From CAWGCE01 sp964480915 (GTDB lineage: Bacteria; Planctomycetota; Planctomycetia; Pirellulales; Pirellulaceae), in the NCBI GenBank assembly GCA_964480915.1, contig CAYZRS010000013.1, positions 38,673-102,672 of the forward strand: 64,000 nt of DNA, written 5' to 3'. The translations under genes were made by a program, and so were the position numbers. Shown one piece after another: positions 61,922 through 64,000 of this stretch (position 1 is the stretch's first letter; the number at the start of each line of letters is the position of its first letter). The notes beneath the pieces are model-generated. The model saw only the letters and a program-made list of their open reading frames with translations, did no database searches and was not told where the DNA came from.

Positions 61922-63934
61922 ATGCGAAACTCCATGCCAGCGTTGGTTGTACGCGCCGCGAGAACCGCTCAATGGCGCACGACCTGCGCGCTGACTTGCT
62001 GGTTGCTGTTGGTGTCGGGTTGCGCGTCCAATCGTTGGGCGGAGCAACGCAGCGATCCGATCAATCCGCTAACCCAGCAGCTCGACCTCGATTCCAAACG
62101 CGGCCCGCGACCGACCCAACGGACGTTACAGACGCTGCGCCGCTTTGCTCTGGAATCGCAACTGGAGGGTGACCCGGCGGCGATTGTCATGGAAATGCAA
62201 TCGATCGCCACGCGCGAACCGACAGCCGACAACGTCTATTCGCTTTCCGAACTCGCGTATATCGGTGGCCGCAGGGCCAATGACGACGGCGATGCCGGCA
62301 CGGCACTGGACCTCTATTGCACCGCCGTTGTGAATGCCTACTTCTACCTCTTCGACCATACGTTCTCGGCCGATCGTAACGCCTTTGATCCGCGCTTTCG
62401 ACGGGCGTGCGATCTTTACAACAATGCGCTCGAAAACGCGATGAAGCTGGCGATTCAAACCGGCAAGTTGCCGCCCGGCGGCACGCTGGTTGTCGAAACC
62501 GCGAAGCAGGTTTTCGAATTCCGTTGCGCTGATCATGACCATTGCCATAAGCAACATTTTGACAACCTGAAGTTCGTCTCTGACTACCAAGTCAATGAAT
62601 TATCGAACCAGTTCCGAACCTTCGGTTTGGGCGTACCGATGATTGCACTCTACGAACCGGATTGTCAGAATTCGGCAATCGATCGCTACTATCCACCAGG
62701 CGCTAGTTTTCCGGTCACCGCTTTCTTACGGGTCATGTCGACCGAGCCCCGCTCACCGACCAACCCCAAGACACGCTACCGGTGCACGGTAGAACTTTAT
62801 GATCCCTCCGTCACCTCAGAAATTGACATCGGCGGGACTCCAATTCCGTTGGAGTCCGACCTCACAACGCCACTGGCCTACTCGCTCGACAACCCGGCTT
62901 TTCGCCGCGCCAACGTTCCCATCAAGGGATTGCTCGATCCGGAAGAGTCGCAAGCGGTGAGCGGGCTTTACATGCTGGAACCTTACAACCCGAACAAAAT
63001 TCCGGTGTTGATGGTGCATGGATTCTGGTCGAGTCTCATAACCTGGATGGAGATGTTCAATGACCTCCGCGGTTCGGAGGAAATCCGGGACAATTACCAG
63101 TTTTGGTTCTACCTCTACCCAACCGGTCAGCCGTTCTGGCTAACTGCAGCGACGCTGAGATCGGAATTAGCCGAGATGCGTGGTGCCTTAGACCCTAACG
63201 TCGTTTATCCCGCGATGGACGAAATGGTCCTCGTCGGGCACAGCATGGGCGGGTTGATCGCCAAAATGCAGACGGTCGAGAGCGGGAACAAGTTTTGGAA
63301 TTTGGTCAGCCCTTATCCCATCGAACAGATGGTCGGCACACCCGAGTTAAAATCGGCCGCTTACGCAGCCACCTACTTCCATCCGAATCCGTCCGTCCGC
63401 CGAGTGATCACGATCGCCACGCCGCACCATGGCAGCAATTTCTCGAATCTGACGACTCAGTGGCTTGGACGCAAATTGATCAATTTGCCCGACGAGTTGG
63501 TTCGAGACAAGAATCGAGTCCTCCGTGACAACCCGGGCTTCTTCCCGGAAGAGAGTTTGATCCGAGTGCCAACGAGCGTCGATGCTCTGGCAACGGAATC
63601 ACCGCTCCTGGCCGCCATTCGCAACGCGCAACGCGCCCCATGGGTGAAGTACCACAACATCATAGGGCTCGTCGAAGAGTCCCCCGTCTTGAAGTCGATG
63701 ACCACCAACACGGATGGGATCGTGAGCTACGCCAGCGCCCACGCGACAGAGGCGTTAACGGAAATCACGGTCAAGGCGCCTCACACCAAAGTCCACCAGC
63801 ATCCTCGGGCTATCCTGGAAGTCCGAAAACTCTTGCTCCAGCACTTGGTCGAATCGCGAGCCAACCGACAACCGAACCAATCGACGATCAAGCCTCAAGT
63901 GCAACTCACGAGTGCCGAAAGCGAAATGCGATAA
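61922..63934 (+). CDS. Lipoprotein alpha/beta hydrolase
   Basis: A 670-residue protein with a lipoprotein signal (CALTCWLLLVSGCAS, Cys about residue 36). The first 330 residues include helical and beta segments of unknown type. The lipase-like fold follows: VLMVHGFWSSLITWMEM (oxyanion), VGHSMGGLIAK (nucleophile Ser), and ITIATPHHGSNFSN. The acid and His are expected near NTDGIVSYASA and KAPHTKVHQHP. It is probably an envelope esterase or lipase; the substrate is unknown. Confidence 0.84.
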   Translation: MRNSMPALVVRAARTAQWRTTCALTCWLLLVSGCASNRWAEQRSDPINPLTQQLDLDSKRGPRPTQRTLQTLRRFALESQLEGDPAAIVMEMQSIATREPTADNVYSLSELAYIGGRRANDDGDAGTALDLYCTAVVNAYFYLFDHTFSADRNAFDPRFRRACDLYNNALENAMKLAIQTGKLPPGGTLVVETAKQVFEFRCADHDHCHKQHFDNLKFVSDYQVNELSNQFRTFGLGVPMIALYEPDCQNSAIDRYYPPGASFPVTAFLRVMSTEPRSPTNPKTRYRCTVELYDPSVTSEIDIGGTPIPLESDLTTPLAYSLDNPAFRRANVPIKGLLDPEESQAVSGLYMLEPYNPNKIPVLMVHGFWSSLITWMEMFNDLRGSEEIRDNYQFWFYLYPTGQPFWLTAATLRSELAEMRGALDPNVVYPAMDEMVLVGHSMGGLIAKMQTVESGNKFWNLVSPYPIEQMVGTPELKSAAYAATYFHPNPSVRRVITIATPHHGSNFSNLTTQWLGRKLINLPDELVRDKNRVLRDNPGFFPEESLIRVPTSVDALATESPLLAAIRNAQRAPWVKYHNIIGLVEESPVLKSMTTNTDGIVSYASAHATEALTEITVKAPHTKVHQHPRAILEVRKLLLQHLVESRANRQPNQSTIKPQVQLTSAESEMR

Positions 63935-63960
63935 CGGCCGGGGAAGTAGTTGGCGGCGCC

Positions 63961-64000
63961 AAATCTCAAATCTCAAATCTCAAATCTCAAATCTCAAATC
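63961..64000. repeat. Heptanucleotide tandem repeat (AAATCTC)n, truncated by the window
   Basis: Five full units of AAATCTC plus AAATC run to the last base, so the array continues beyond the window. It begins 27 bases after the hydrolase stop. Confidence 0.97.

Noticed and set aside
63961..64000. The 7-bp repeat as a CRISPR array
   Set aside because: There are no spacers; it is a simple tandem repeat.

Overview
The window most likely comes from a planctomycete, probably family Pirellulaceae. The evidence is gene content. Two proteins end in PEP-CTERM signals, three large secreted proteins carry the planctomycete N-terminal LExR motif, several genes encode dockerin-like DGxxNxxD modules, and there is an exported nickel superoxide dismutase and a (5-formylfuran-3-yl)methyl phosphate synthase. 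Codon usage is moderately GC-rich. No rRNA, CRISPR array, insertion sequence or phage gene was seen. One tRNA is present, and one assembly gap of 100 N lies at 53838-53937.

Layout. 1-7987: the 5' part of a QTMAN-like glycosyltransferase running off the left edge, a nitrilase, tRNA-Ser(GGA), rho, a thioredoxin-YHS fusion, a HEAT/TPR protein and a secreted protein with STN-like modules. 8225-12649: a giant secreted subtilase with a dockerin tail. 12840-23202: a small conserved protein, the MfnB homologue with a coupled membrane protein, a His-rich Na+/H+ antiporter-like carrier, RNase D, an APC permease, a multi-domain DUF11 envelope protein, a TPR protein, a PSP1-family protein and bioB. 23254-27266: a PEP-CTERM protein, a NiSOD with a signal peptide, and leuC and leuD with an unknown gene between them. 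27443-30771: a methyltransferase-like protein, a second subtilase and a small protein.

30799-56745 is an extracellular polysaccharide region. The plus-strand half has two sulfotransferases, a DegT aminotransferase and a Wzx-type flippase, with a minus-strand PEP-CTERM/dockerin protein among them. The minus-strand half is 13 consecutive genes: polysaccharide deacetylase, O-antigen ligase, a CAP-domain protein with about twelve 48-residue repeats, birA, a CapD/WbpM-type dehydratase, a second ligase fused to a TPR-like tail, a Wzc-type tyrosine autokinase, a Wza-type export lipoprotein, three paralogous small secreted proteins with a shared hydrophobic-acidic C-terminus, a DUF1570-like peptidase and a CpsB/PHP-type phosphatase. 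Together they can plausibly activate, modify, flip, polymerise and export a polysaccharide, possibly sulfated, under tyrosine kinase and phosphatase control.

57074-63934 holds housekeeping and accessory genes: a FabH-like ketosynthase, YqgE, a metallophosphatase, a second DegT aminotransferase, a CobW GTPase and a lipoprotein alpha/beta hydrolase. The window ends inside a heptanucleotide tandem repeat.

The most promising novelties are the three-paralogue family beside the export genes (52189-54890), the 48-residue repeat protein (39591-42743) and the NiSOD whose nickel-binding His1 appears to be exposed by signal peptidase. The 100-N gap is flanked by an identical 55-bp sequence on both sides, so it is probably an unmerged contig overlap.
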